NCBI GenBank assembly: GCA_902479835.1
Contig: CABSQC010000012.1
Span: forward strand, 1-12,472
From: an uncultured Streptococcus sp.
Lineage (GTDB): Bacteria > Bacillota > Bacilli > Lactobacillales > Streptococcaceae
Direction of reading: 5' to 3'
Length of the DNA: 12,472 nt
In this document: positions 1 through 5,623 of the stretch, one piece after another
Layout: every line of letters starts with the position of its first letter
How positions within the stretch are numbered: the first letter of the stretch is position 1
Notes under the pieces: generated by a model
What the model saw: only the letters and a program-made list of their open reading frames with translations
Databases searched by the model: none
What the model was told of the DNA's origin: nothing
Made by a program: the position numbers and the translations under genes

Positions 1-1
1 G

Positions 2-499
2 CGACTGCATGAGATGGTTGTCTATACTGGCGCGGATCTTTTAGCCATCCCGGAGATGACCTTGATCGATCAGTTTGGACGCTTTGGCTATGATCTCTTC
101 CGCAAGGCGCGAGGAATTCACAATAACCCTGTCAAGAGCCATCGTATCCGCAAGTCGATCGGAAAAGAGCGGACCTACCGCAAGCTCCTTTATGCTGAAG
201 ATGATATTTTAGAAGAAATTGCCAATCTGTCCAGTAAGGTAGCCCAATCGCTGGAAAAAAACGGCAAGCAAGGCAAGACCTTGGTCTTAAAAGTGCGCTA
301 TGGAGACTTCACCACCCTGACCAAGCGAATGACATTGACGGAGCCAACACGAGATGCTGAGCGGATCAATCGTTCCGCTCGCCAAATTTTTCAAGAAATC
401 GAATCGACAAATACTGGAATCCGCCTCTTGGGTGTCACCATGACCAATTTCGTCGATCATACTGAGCTGCCTTTGGTGGAAGAAAAAGAAAACGACTAG
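2..499 (+). CDS. dinB: DNA polymerase IV (Y-family translesion polymerase), C-terminal part, 5' end outside window
   Basis: Y-family polymerase that copies damaged templates without proofreading. The frame is open from base 2, and 165 residues are visible of a protein that is usually about 350, so the catalytic palm with its acidic metal ligands lies upstream of the window. What is seen is the end of the thumb ([13 protein letters not shown], a helix-hairpin-helix-like stretch before the DLFRKARGI helix) and then the little-finger domain, which opens with the family motif [10 protein letters not shown] and runs to [12 protein letters not shown]. The tail TELPLV may be a weak sliding-clamp-binding peptide of the QLxLF type; that is inference. 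The stop codon TAG at 497-499 lies within a palindromic terminator shared with convergent recD2. The family assignment is firm; Pol IV rather than another Y-family member is inferred from the little-finger sequence. Confidence 0.93.
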   Translation, partial: RLHEMVVYTGADLLAIPEMTLIDQFGRFGYDLFRKARGIHNNPVKSHRIRKSIGKERTYRKLLYAEDDILEEIANLSSKVAQSLEKNGKQGKTLVLKVRYGDFTTLTKRMTLTEPTRDAERINRSARQIFQEIESTNTGIRLLGVTMTNFVDHTELPLVEEKEND

Positions 500-522
500 T
501 TTGTTCACTAGTCGTTTTTTTT
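491..522. terminator. Bidirectional intrinsic terminator between dinB and recD2, overlapping both stop codons
   Basis: A perfect 10-bp inverted repeat (AACGACTAGT at 491-500, ACTAGTCGTT at 507-516) with a 6-nt loop is followed by eight T on the + strand (515-522). On the - strand it is followed by TTCTTTTTCT (complement of 481-490), so it should work both ways. The two arms encode the last two residues and the stop of both convergent genes: Asn-Asp-TAG for dinB (stop 497-499) and Asn-Asp-TAG for recD2 (stop 510-508). Confidence 0.93.
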
Positions 523-2940
523 GATGTCAAAAAAGGCTGCAATTTCTTCTTCAGTCAGTCCGATCATAGGAGAGATGGTGTGGAGATTGTCTTCTGTCAG
601 TCGATAGACAGTCGGTTCATCAGGCTCAGTCTTCCTTTCAACAGTTTCTTCCTTGCTTCGCGCAGATTCGACTGTAGCAGAAGCAGTGGCAACGGATGAA
701 GAAGAGTCTTTGGTTGCCTCGCCTCCGTCCAGGTCCTTGAAGCGTTCCACCAAGTAGGTCTTGCGGGCAGTACCGGTATTTTTAGTGGCGTAATCAAAGG
801 CGCTGTATTCTCCTAAGAGAATCAGCTTGCTCTTAGAGCGCGTGATGGCGGTATAGATCAAATTGCGCTGCAACATCCGGTGACTTTGATTGGTAATGGG
901 TAAAATCACCACCGGGAACTCACTTCCTTGCGATTTGTGAATACTCATTGCATAGGCTAAGCGAATCTTGTACCATTCATTGCGCGGGTAGACGATTTCA
1001 TTGCCATCAAATTGGATGGTTAATTCATCTTGCTTGGATTCTGTATATTTTCCTGGGAGAAGATCGGTGATGTAGCCAATATCTCCGTTAAAGACATTGC
1101 TTTCTGCATCATTGACCAGATGGATGACCTTGTCTCCATCGCGGTATTGGCAGTCTGGCGAGTCAAAGACGACCTGGTCTTTGACAGCTGGATTGAGAAG
1201 GTCTTGCATGAGCGTATTGATATTGTCAATGCCGGCCTGGCCCTTGTACATAGGTGCCAAGACTTGGATGTCTCGTGCAGGGATTTGACTGCGAAGGGCA
1301 GCAGAAGTGATTTGTTCGATCATCTTAGGGATGTGTTCGCTTCCGGCTTCGAAATAAGAGCGGTCGGCTTTTCGTTCTGTGAAATCTTGAGGAAGCTTGC
1401 CCTGGCGAATGTCTCCTGCAAGTGAGACAATGGTCGAGTCCTCACTCTGTCGGAAAATATGTTCGAGTTTGGTCTGAGGGATGCTTGGGATCTGCAAGAG
1501 ATCAGCCAAGACCTGACCAGGGCTGACGGAAGGTAATTGGTCGGCATCTCCCACAATCAAGAGTTTGGTATCTGTTGCGATGTTGCTGAGTAATTGATTA
1601 GCCAGCCAGGTATCAACCATGGAAAATTCGTCCACAATGATGAAGTCTGCATCCAGATAGTCCTCTAAGTGGCTGGTGTCATCATCTCCTGTCATCCCCA
1701 AATGGCGGTGGATGGTGGCGCTCGGAAGTCCTGTCAGCTCATTCATGCGTCTAGCTGCCCGTCCTGTTGGGGCAGCCAAGAGGATCGGCAGGTCTTGTTT
1801 CTTCCGAAGATCCAGCTGGTGGAGTTGGGCATAGACACTGATCATCCCATTGATAACGGTAGTCTTTCCTGTCCCCGGTCCCCCGGTGAGGATAAAGACC
1901 TTATTTTGGATAGCTTGGTGAATCGCCTCTTTTTGAATCGCATCGTAGCGAATCCCTAAATCTTTTTCAACCTCCTCAATCGCCTGGTTGATTTTCTCAG
2001 GGTCAAATGAAGTCGACTTTCCTTTTTCCAATAATCGACCGATATGACTACGAATCCCTTCCTCCGCAAAGAAAAGACTGTTGTCAAAGATCTTGGTGTC
2101 CACGTTTTGGACCTTGTCTTCCTCGATGAGGCGTCCTAATTCTTGGGCAACAGTGGAAGGATCCAATTCTACTGGACGAGCGGATTCTAGAAGGTCAATG
2201 GTATAGCGCAGGAGGTCCTTGGCTTCGATAAAGGTATTTCCAGTCTCGATAGAGTAGCTAAAAAGGCTGTGGATCAGGCCCGCGCGGAAACGCTCAGGGG
2301 CGTCACTTGCAATCCCCAATTCTTCGGCTAGTTGGTCCGCGATTTTAAAGCCCATGCCTTGGATATCTTCCACCAATCGGTAGGGCTGTTGCTCCACGAT
2401 CTGGAGGGTTTCTTCCTTGTAGAAATCCTGGATCTGAAAGGCCAATTTATTGGGAATGCCATAGTTGGCTAGTTGGGCGAGAATGCGCTCCGTTCCGTAA
2501 TTCTGACGGAGTTTTTCTACAAAAGCCAGGCGGTTTTTCTTGGAGAGACCTGTGATTTCTTCTAATTTTTCAGGAGCCTCTAAGATTTTATCAATGGTGT
2601 CTTCTCCATAGAGATCGACGATTTTTTGAGCCGTTTTGAGACCAATTCCCTTGAAGTGATCGCTAGAAAAATACTTCACTAAGCCCTTGCTAGAGGGTTT
2701 AGCCCGTTCATAGCGACTGATTTTGAGCTGTTCTCCGTATTTAGGATGATGGACCAGCTCCCCCCAGAAGGCGTAGTCTTCGCCTTCCATGATATCTGCC
2801 ATGGTGCCCGTCACAATAATCTCAAAATCATCAAAGTCTTCGGCATCGGTATCGCTAATGTCGAGCAGGAGGATTCGAAAAAAACTACTGGGATTTTCAA
2901 AAATAATGCGCTCAATAGTACCAGAAAAATAATATTCCAT
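508..2940 (-). CDS. recD2: RecD2-type ATP-dependent 5'-3' DNA helicase (RecD/TraA family)
   Basis: Superfamily 1B helicase involved in DNA repair and replication-fork maintenance in bacteria where it is not part of a RecBCD enzyme. The product is 810 aa. Order of parts: an N-terminal OB-like domain (about 1-90), helix-hairpin-helix repeats (GIGLKTAQKI near 98 and GMGFKIADQL near 195), Walker A GGPGTGKT at 353-360, Walker B IIVDEFSM at 434-441, motif III GDADQLPSVSPG at 464-475, and the C-terminal helicase motifs SIHKSQGSEF at 666-675 and YTAITRSK at 696-703. After this comes a Ser/Thr/Glu-rich linker (about 737-777) and a conserved-looking tail ending in MIGLTEEEIAAFF. An open frame continues 69 codons upstream through the gap into lepB. 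The start MEYYFSGTIER at 2940 was preferred because it matches the family N-terminus and has a Shine-Dalgarno at 2946-2953. A second ATG directly upstream (2943) is equally possible. Last gene of the rnhC-lepB-recD2 group. Confidence 0.95.
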   Translation of the reverse strand: MEYYFSGTIERIIFENPSSFFRILLLDISDTDAEDFDDFEIIVTGTMADIMEGEDYAFWGELVHHPKYGEQLKISRYERAKPSSKGLVKYFSSDHFKGIGLKTAQKIVDLYGEDTIDKILEAPEKLEEITGLSKKNRLAFVEKLRQNYGTERILAQLANYGIPNKLAFQIQDFYKEETLQIVEQQPYRLVEDIQGMGFKIADQLAEELGIASDAPERFRAGLIHSLFSYSIETGNTFIEAKDLLRYTIDLLESARPVELDPSTVAQELGRLIEEDKVQNVDTKIFDNSLFFAEEGIRSHIGRLLEKGKSTSFDPEKINQAIEEVEKDLGIRYDAIQKEAIHQAIQNKVFILTGGPGTGKTTVINGMISVYAQLHQLDLRKKQDLPILLAAPTGRAARRMNELTGLPSATIHRHLGMTGDDDTSHLEDYLDADFIIVDEFSMVDTWLANQLLSNIATDTKLLIVGDADQLPSVSPGQVLADLLQIPSIPQTKLEHIFRQSEDSTIVSLAGDIRQGKLPQDFTERKADRSYFEAGSEHIPKMIEQITSAALRSQIPARDIQVLAPMYKGQAGIDNINTLMQDLLNPAVKDQVVFDSPDCQYRDGDKVIHLVNDAESNVFNGDIGYITDLLPGKYTESKQDELTIQFDGNEIVYPRNEWYKIRLAYAMSIHKSQGSEFPVVILPITNQSHRMLQRNLIYTAITRSKSKLILLGEYSAFDYATKNTGTARKTYLVERFKDLDGGEATKDSSSSVATASATVESARSKEETVERKTEPDEPTVYRLTEDNLHTISPMIGLTEEEIAAFFDIKKND

Positions 2941-2945
2941 CATTT

Positions 2946-2953
2946 CTTTCCTT
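2946..2953 (-). promoter_or_regulatory. Ribosome binding site deciding the recD2 start
   Basis: On the - strand AAGGAAAG lies just upstream of two adjacent ATG codons (2943 and 2940). This supports a start here rather than at the ATG at 3147, which would lie inside lepB and give a 69-residue extension with no family counterpart that I know of. Confidence 0.75.
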
Positions 2954-2965
2954 TTTATAAAGCAA

Positions 2966-2989
2966 GGCTGGGACATACTTGTCTCAGCC
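2966..2989 (-). repeat. Strong inverted repeat between lepB and recD2
   Basis: Arms 2966-2975 (GGCTGGGACA) and 2980-2989 (TGTCTCAGCC) form a 10-bp hairpin with one G-T pair and a 4-nt loop. In the transcribed (-) direction it is followed by TTGCTTTATAAAAAGG, which is a poor T-run. It is therefore more like an attenuating or RNA-stabilising hairpin, or a small dispersed intergenic repeat, than a full terminator. It shares the word TGAGACAAGT with the hairpin upstream of mutS2. Confidence 0.7.
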
Positions 2990-3007
2990 TCAGTCTGTTG
3001 ATCTATA

Positions 3008-3658
3008 CTAATAAGTTTTGAAAGGGTAGATAGGCCATAGTCTAAAGACGGCTTGCCCTTTGATTTGTTCTTTCTTGAAAGCTCCGACCTGACGGCTATC
3101 TTTTGAAACGATCCGGTCATCTCCAAGTAAGAGATATTCATCGTCAAGCAACTTCAAAGTAAATTTAGGATTGCCATCCTTGTCCACTGTAAAGGCTTGA
3201 GCTGTATTGGCCAATTGGCGGAAGAGTTCTCCGTTTTCTTCAAAGCCTTTTCCAGTGTAGGTCGATTGCAATTTATCTTTTTTGAAACGAGCGATATAGT
3301 TTTTCAAATAAGGCTCATTGGTCTTTTTCCCATTGATGTAGAGGGTATCGTTATCATATTGGATGGTATCTCCAGGAAGACCGATGACCCGCTTGACGAT
3401 GTCCTTGGTTTTGCCGTCGTCGTCTTTTTCACTGGCAACGACAATGTCGAAACGATCGATTGAGAGGTGGTTGACCACAAGGAGGTACTCGCTATCGGCC
3501 AGGGTCGGATCCATCGAATGGCCATCTACCTTGACCGGAGCCCAGAGGTAAATGCGAGAGGCGATGATGAGACCAACAATGATACTGAAGAGGCCCCATT
3601 CTTTAAGGAATCTCACCACAGGTGAGCTCGATGTATGTTTTGAACTTCTTTTTGACAT
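3008..3658 (-). CDS. lepB: Signal peptidase I (type I leader peptidase)
   Basis: Membrane serine protease of family S26 that removes signal peptides from exported proteins with a Ser-Lys dyad. The product is 216 aa. It has a short basic cytoplasmic N-terminus, one membrane segment (about 21-40, LFSIIVGLIIASRIYLWA) and an extracytoplasmic catalytic domain. The nucleophile is Ser48 in GHSMDPTL. The general-base Lys is Lys89 in DIVKRVIGLPGD. The box near the C-terminus is GDDRIVSKDSRQVG (179-192), where the more common form has GDN. Single-pass topology and length fit the Gram-positive enzymes. The start codon lies 3 nt after the rnhC stop, so the two are almost certainly co-transcribed. The ribosome binding site is weak (AGAAAG), which suggests translational coupling to rnhC. 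Confidence 0.96.
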   Translation of the reverse strand: MSKRSSKHTSSSPVVRFLKEWGLFSIIVGLIIASRIYLWAPVKVDGHSMDPTLADSEYLLVVNHLSIDRFDIVVASEKDDDGKTKDIVKRVIGLPGDTIQYDNDTLYINGKKTNEPYLKNYIARFKKDKLQSTYTGKGFEENGELFRQLANTAQAFTVDKDGNPKFTLKLLDDEYLLLGDDRIVSKDSRQVGAFKKEQIKGQAVFRLWPIYPFKTY

Positions 3659-3661
3659 GAC

Positions 3662-4558
3662 TTATCTTTCTAGTAATTTCTTTGCTTTTTCTGTGTTTTT
3701 AAAATGGAGTTTGGCACAATAATCCAGAGCTTTCATCCCGTAAGTCTGAAGCAATTTAGCGGCCACTTGGTCTGATTTAGATCCTGCTCCACTAGGGAGA
3801 TTAAAACCCAGTTCCTTGCCCAGATCTTCCAGATTTTGAAGGAAGAGATTGCGGGCAATGATGGAACTAACTGCAACCGCTAAATATTTGCTTTCTGCTT
3901 TTTCTTCCAACTCAATGGCTTGCGTGACCTGATTTTTTTCAGCTTTTACGTATTTTTGGTAGTTTTTAGCAGTTGTAAAGGCATCAATCACAATTCGCTC
4001 TGCTTGGACTCCTTTATTTAACAGAAGGTAGATGGCCTGATTGTGCAGGGCTACTTTGACCGAAACAGCATTGTAACCAGAAGCGATCACTTCATTGTAC
4101 TTCTTTGGAGACAATAAGAGTGCTTGGTGCTGGATATTTTCCTCAAGGAGAGGAGCCAATTGCTGAATTTTTCGATCATCCAAGGTCTTCGAATCCCCAA
4201 CACCAAGCTTTTTGAGCCAGTCGTGCTGGTCCGGTGTGACAAAGGATGCGACGACGGTGAGTCCACCAAAATAAGAGCCGTTTCCGACCTCATCGGTTCC
4301 GATCATGGCTAGATCTTGTCGTGCGGATGAAGTAGAACGCTTAGGGTTCCCATTATCTTGCCCGAAAAAGGCCAGGTAAGGAGTGAGGTCATTGCCCTGG
4401 AGCAGGACCTTTCCAGACTTGTAGATCGAAACGGTCGCTCCCTCTAGTCGAAAGAAATAATCCATATGAGGGTTCTTGCTTTGAGAGAGAGAACGGCGAT
4501 AGGTATGGACAAAATCAAGGATTTGCTCCTGTGTTGGAGTGAGTGTCATACTTTCCAT
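3662..4558 (-). CDS. rnhC: Ribonuclease HIII
   Basis: Cleaves the RNA strand of RNA-DNA hybrids. The long N-terminal domain before the nuclease core marks it as HIII rather than HII. With the start at 4558 the product is 298 aa. Residues 1 to about 80 are the TATA-binding-protein-like substrate-binding domain. The nuclease core begins at [13 protein letters not shown] (acidic residues Asp89 and Glu90), continues through [10 protein letters not shown] (120-128) and IDAF (Asp192), and ends with the helical block [19 protein letters not shown] (218-236) and HFKNTEKAK. The start [10 protein letters not shown] was chosen because streptococcal RNase HIII proteins, as I recall them, begin M-x-S-x-TLTP. 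A GTG two codons upstream (4564) and an ATG at 4549 are alternatives. The promoter -10 box ends only 7 nt upstream of the chosen ATG, so the mRNA may be leaderless. First gene of the rnhC-lepB-recD2 group, divergent from zapA. Confidence 0.94.
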   Translation of the reverse strand: MESMTLTPTQEQILDFVHTYRRSLSQSKNPHMDYFFRLEGATVSIYKSGKVLLQGNDLTPYLAFFGQDNGNPKRSTSSARQDLAMIGTDEVGNGSYFGGLTVVASFVTPDQHDWLKKLGVGDSKTLDDRKIQQLAPLLEENIQHQALLLSPKKYNEVIASGYNAVSVKVALHNQAIYLLLNKGVQAERIVIDAFTTAKNYQKYVKAEKNQVTQAIELEEKAESKYLAVAVSSIIARNLFLQNLEDLGKELGFNLPSGAGSKSDQVAAKLLQTYGMKALDYCAKLHFKNTEKAKKLLER

Positions 4559-4565
4559 AACCACT

Positions 4566-4576
4566 ATTGTACCACA
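4566..4576 (-). promoter_or_regulatory. Extended -10 promoter for rnhC-lepB-recD2
   Basis: On the - strand TGTGGTACAAT gives a -10 hexamer TACAAT (4571-4566) with a TGn extension (TRTGn form). No good -35 box is seen 16-18 nt upstream. Transcription would start about 7 nt downstream, near 4559, at or next to the rnhC start codon. Confidence 0.65.
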
Positions 4577-4639
4577 AATTCAGGGAGAGAGGGAGCAAAA
4601 AGAAAGAAAGAATCCACTGGAAAATCCCTGTGAAGAGGG

Positions 4640-4669
4640 GCTTTGCTACTGACAAAGCTAGCCTTTTTT
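4640..4669 (+). other. Inverted repeat overlapping the zapA -35 box
   Basis: GCTTTG (4640-4645) and CAAAGC (4653-4658) flank a 7-nt loop. Six T follow at 4664-4669 after TAGCC. It resembles a short terminator but has no gene upstream on this strand, and it covers the -35 box at 4649-4654. It could be an operator, a relic or chance. Confidence 0.35.
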
Positions 4670-4677
4670 GGTATAAT
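4649..4677 (+). promoter_or_regulatory. Sigma-A promoter for zapA-cvpA-mutS2
   Basis: -35 CTGACA (4649-4654), 17-bp spacer, perfect -10 TATAAT (4672-4677), and a TGn extension (TGG, 4669-4671). Transcription is expected from about 4684, leaving only a short leader that carries the zapA ribosome binding site. Confidence 0.87.
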
Positions 4678-4694
4678 ACCGTGAGGTGATTTTT

Positions 4695-4985
4695 ATGGCG
4701 AGCTTAAATAGATATAAATTTACATTTGGAAACAAAGCGCTCACTTTAACAACCAACCATGATAATTTGTTTATGGAAGAAGTCGAACGTGTTGCGAAAG
4801 AAAAATACCAAGCAATTAAGGAACAAATGCCAGAGGCCGATGATGAAACCATCGCCATCTTATTGGCAGTAAATAGTTTGTCCATGCAGCTGAATCGCGA
4901 GATTGAGTTTGACGACAAAGAAACAGAATTAGATGATTTTCGTCGCAAAGCTTTAGACGACTTAAAGGATAAATCATCTAAATAA
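4695..4985 (+). CDS. zapA: ZapA-like cell division protein
   Basis: Small cytosolic protein of 96 aa. The ZapA family binds FtsZ and promotes bundling of the division ring. Here the N-terminal part (about 1-40, RYKFTFGNKALTLTTNHDNLFMEEVERVAKEKY) fits the beta-strand and helix head of the family. The rest is a long charged helix likely to form a coiled coil (AILLAVNSLSMQLNREI). The ATG at 4695 was chosen over an in-frame GTG at 4686 because that GTG sits inside the Shine-Dalgarno GAGGTGAT (4683-4690). It is first in a tight group: cvpA begins 10 nt after its stop. The assignment rests on family resemblance and on its usual position next to cvpA and mutS2, not on a catalytic motif. A streptococcal hypothetical protein of unknown role is the fallback reading. 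Confidence 0.72.
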   Translation: MASLNRYKFTFGNKALTLTTNHDNLFMEEVERVAKEKYQAIKEQMPEADDETIAILLAVNSLSMQLNREIEFDDKETELDDFRRKALDDLKDKSSK

Positions 4986-4995
4986 GAGGAGATAC

Positions 4996-5550
4996 ATGTT
5001 AACTTTCTTAATCTTATTGATTTTGGCATGGAGCTTTTATATTGGCTATGCAAGAGGCATCATCCTCCAGTCCTATTACTTTCTAGTGACCTTAGTGGCC
5101 CTCTTGATTGCAGGTGGCAGCTACAAGGGACTGGCCAAGGTGTTGTCTCTATGGGTTCCTTTTTCGAGTCCCACCCAGCAATCGGTGAATTATTTTTATG
5201 CCAACCGCTACCTGTTTCAATTAGATGACATCTTTTATGCAGGGTTAGCTTATGTGTTGATTTTTGTGCTGGTTTATTTGATCGGCCGCGTGATTGGAAT
5301 CTTTATGCACTTGGTACCTCAGCCAGAAAAACTGGAGGATCGCAAGTATCAAATTGGAGCGGGTGTGATCGCCGTCGTGATAACTCTCTTGGTCATCCAG
5401 ATGGGCTTGACTGTCCTCTCAACGGTTCCCATGGCTTCCATCCAAAATAGACTAAATGCAAGTGGATTGATCCGCTTTATCATCCTTCATACCCCGATCA
5501 GTTCCAGTCTGTTCCACAACTTGTGGGTGACTGCGATTATCGGAGCTTAA
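4996..5550 (+). CDS. cvpA: CvpA family integral membrane protein
   Basis: Membrane protein of 184 aa in the CvpA family, named from a requirement for colicin V production in Escherichia coli; its molecular role in Firmicutes is unclear. About four hydrophobic segments are visible: 1-20 (LTFLILLILAWSFYIGYA), 24-45 (LQSYYFLVTLVALLIAGG), 80-106 (FYAGLAYVLIFVLVYLIGRV) and 120-145 (QIGAGVIAVVITLLVIQMG). A more polar loop of about 35 residues lies between the second and third. The early G-Y-x-R-G motif (residues 17-21) is typical of the family. The start has a strong ribosome binding site (AGAGGAG) 10 nt after zapA, so it is translated from the same transcript. Neighbouring mutS2 is a frequent partner of cvpA in Firmicutes, for reasons not known to me. 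Confidence 0.85.
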   Translation: MLTFLILLILAWSFYIGYARGIILQSYYFLVTLVALLIAGGSYKGLAKVLSLWVPFSSPTQQSVNYFYANRYLFQLDDIFYAGLAYVLIFVLVYLIGRVIGIFMHLVPQPEKLEDRKYQIGAGVIAVVITLLVIQMGLTVLSTVPMASIQNRLNASGLIRFIILHTPISSSLFHNLWVTAIIGA

Positions 5551-5559
5551 GGAGCAAAA

Positions 5560-5616
5560 ATGAAGAAAGGAGTGAGACAAGTCCGATTCAAGGAAGGACG
5601 CTCACTTTTTTTGTAG
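5560..5616 (+). CDS. Possible 18-codon ORF between cvpA and mutS2
   Basis: An ATG with a well-placed GGAG (5551-5554) opens an 18-residue basic peptide, [18 protein letters not shown], ending in TAG at 5614-5616. The TAG overlaps the mutS2 Shine-Dalgarno AGGAG (5615-5619). The ORF lies entirely over a hairpin with a T-run. It could be a leader peptide that couples translation to read-through, or simply chance. No homologue is recognised. Confidence 0.25.
   Translation: MKKGVRQVRFKEGRSLFL
5571..5612 (+). terminator. Hairpin with T-run upstream of mutS2 (partial terminator or attenuator)
   Basis: AGTGAG (5571-5576) pairs with CTCACT (5601-5606), and GTCC (5581-5584) pairs with GGAC (5596-5599) above an ACAA bulge. 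Seven T run from 5606 to 5612. This is the form of an intrinsic terminator placed just before the mutS2 start, with no separate promoter seen after it, so it probably reduces rather than abolishes read-through. Confidence 0.55.
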
Positions 5617-5623
5617 GAGAAAT

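Noticed and set aside
1030..1425. A 131-codon open frame on the + strand inside recD2
   Set aside because: Antisense to conserved helicase motifs, no family resemblance, no ribosome binding site.
2941..3147. A 69-codon N-terminal extension of recD2 from an ATG at 3147
   Set aside because: It runs through the lepB coding end and the intergenic hairpin. The family start MEYYFSGTIER with a ribosome binding site at 2946-2953 explains the gene better.
4658..5053. A 131-codon open frame on the - strand over zapA
   Set aside because: The translation is a Ser/Lys-rich low-complexity string, and it overlaps the zapA promoter and gene, which explain the DNA well.
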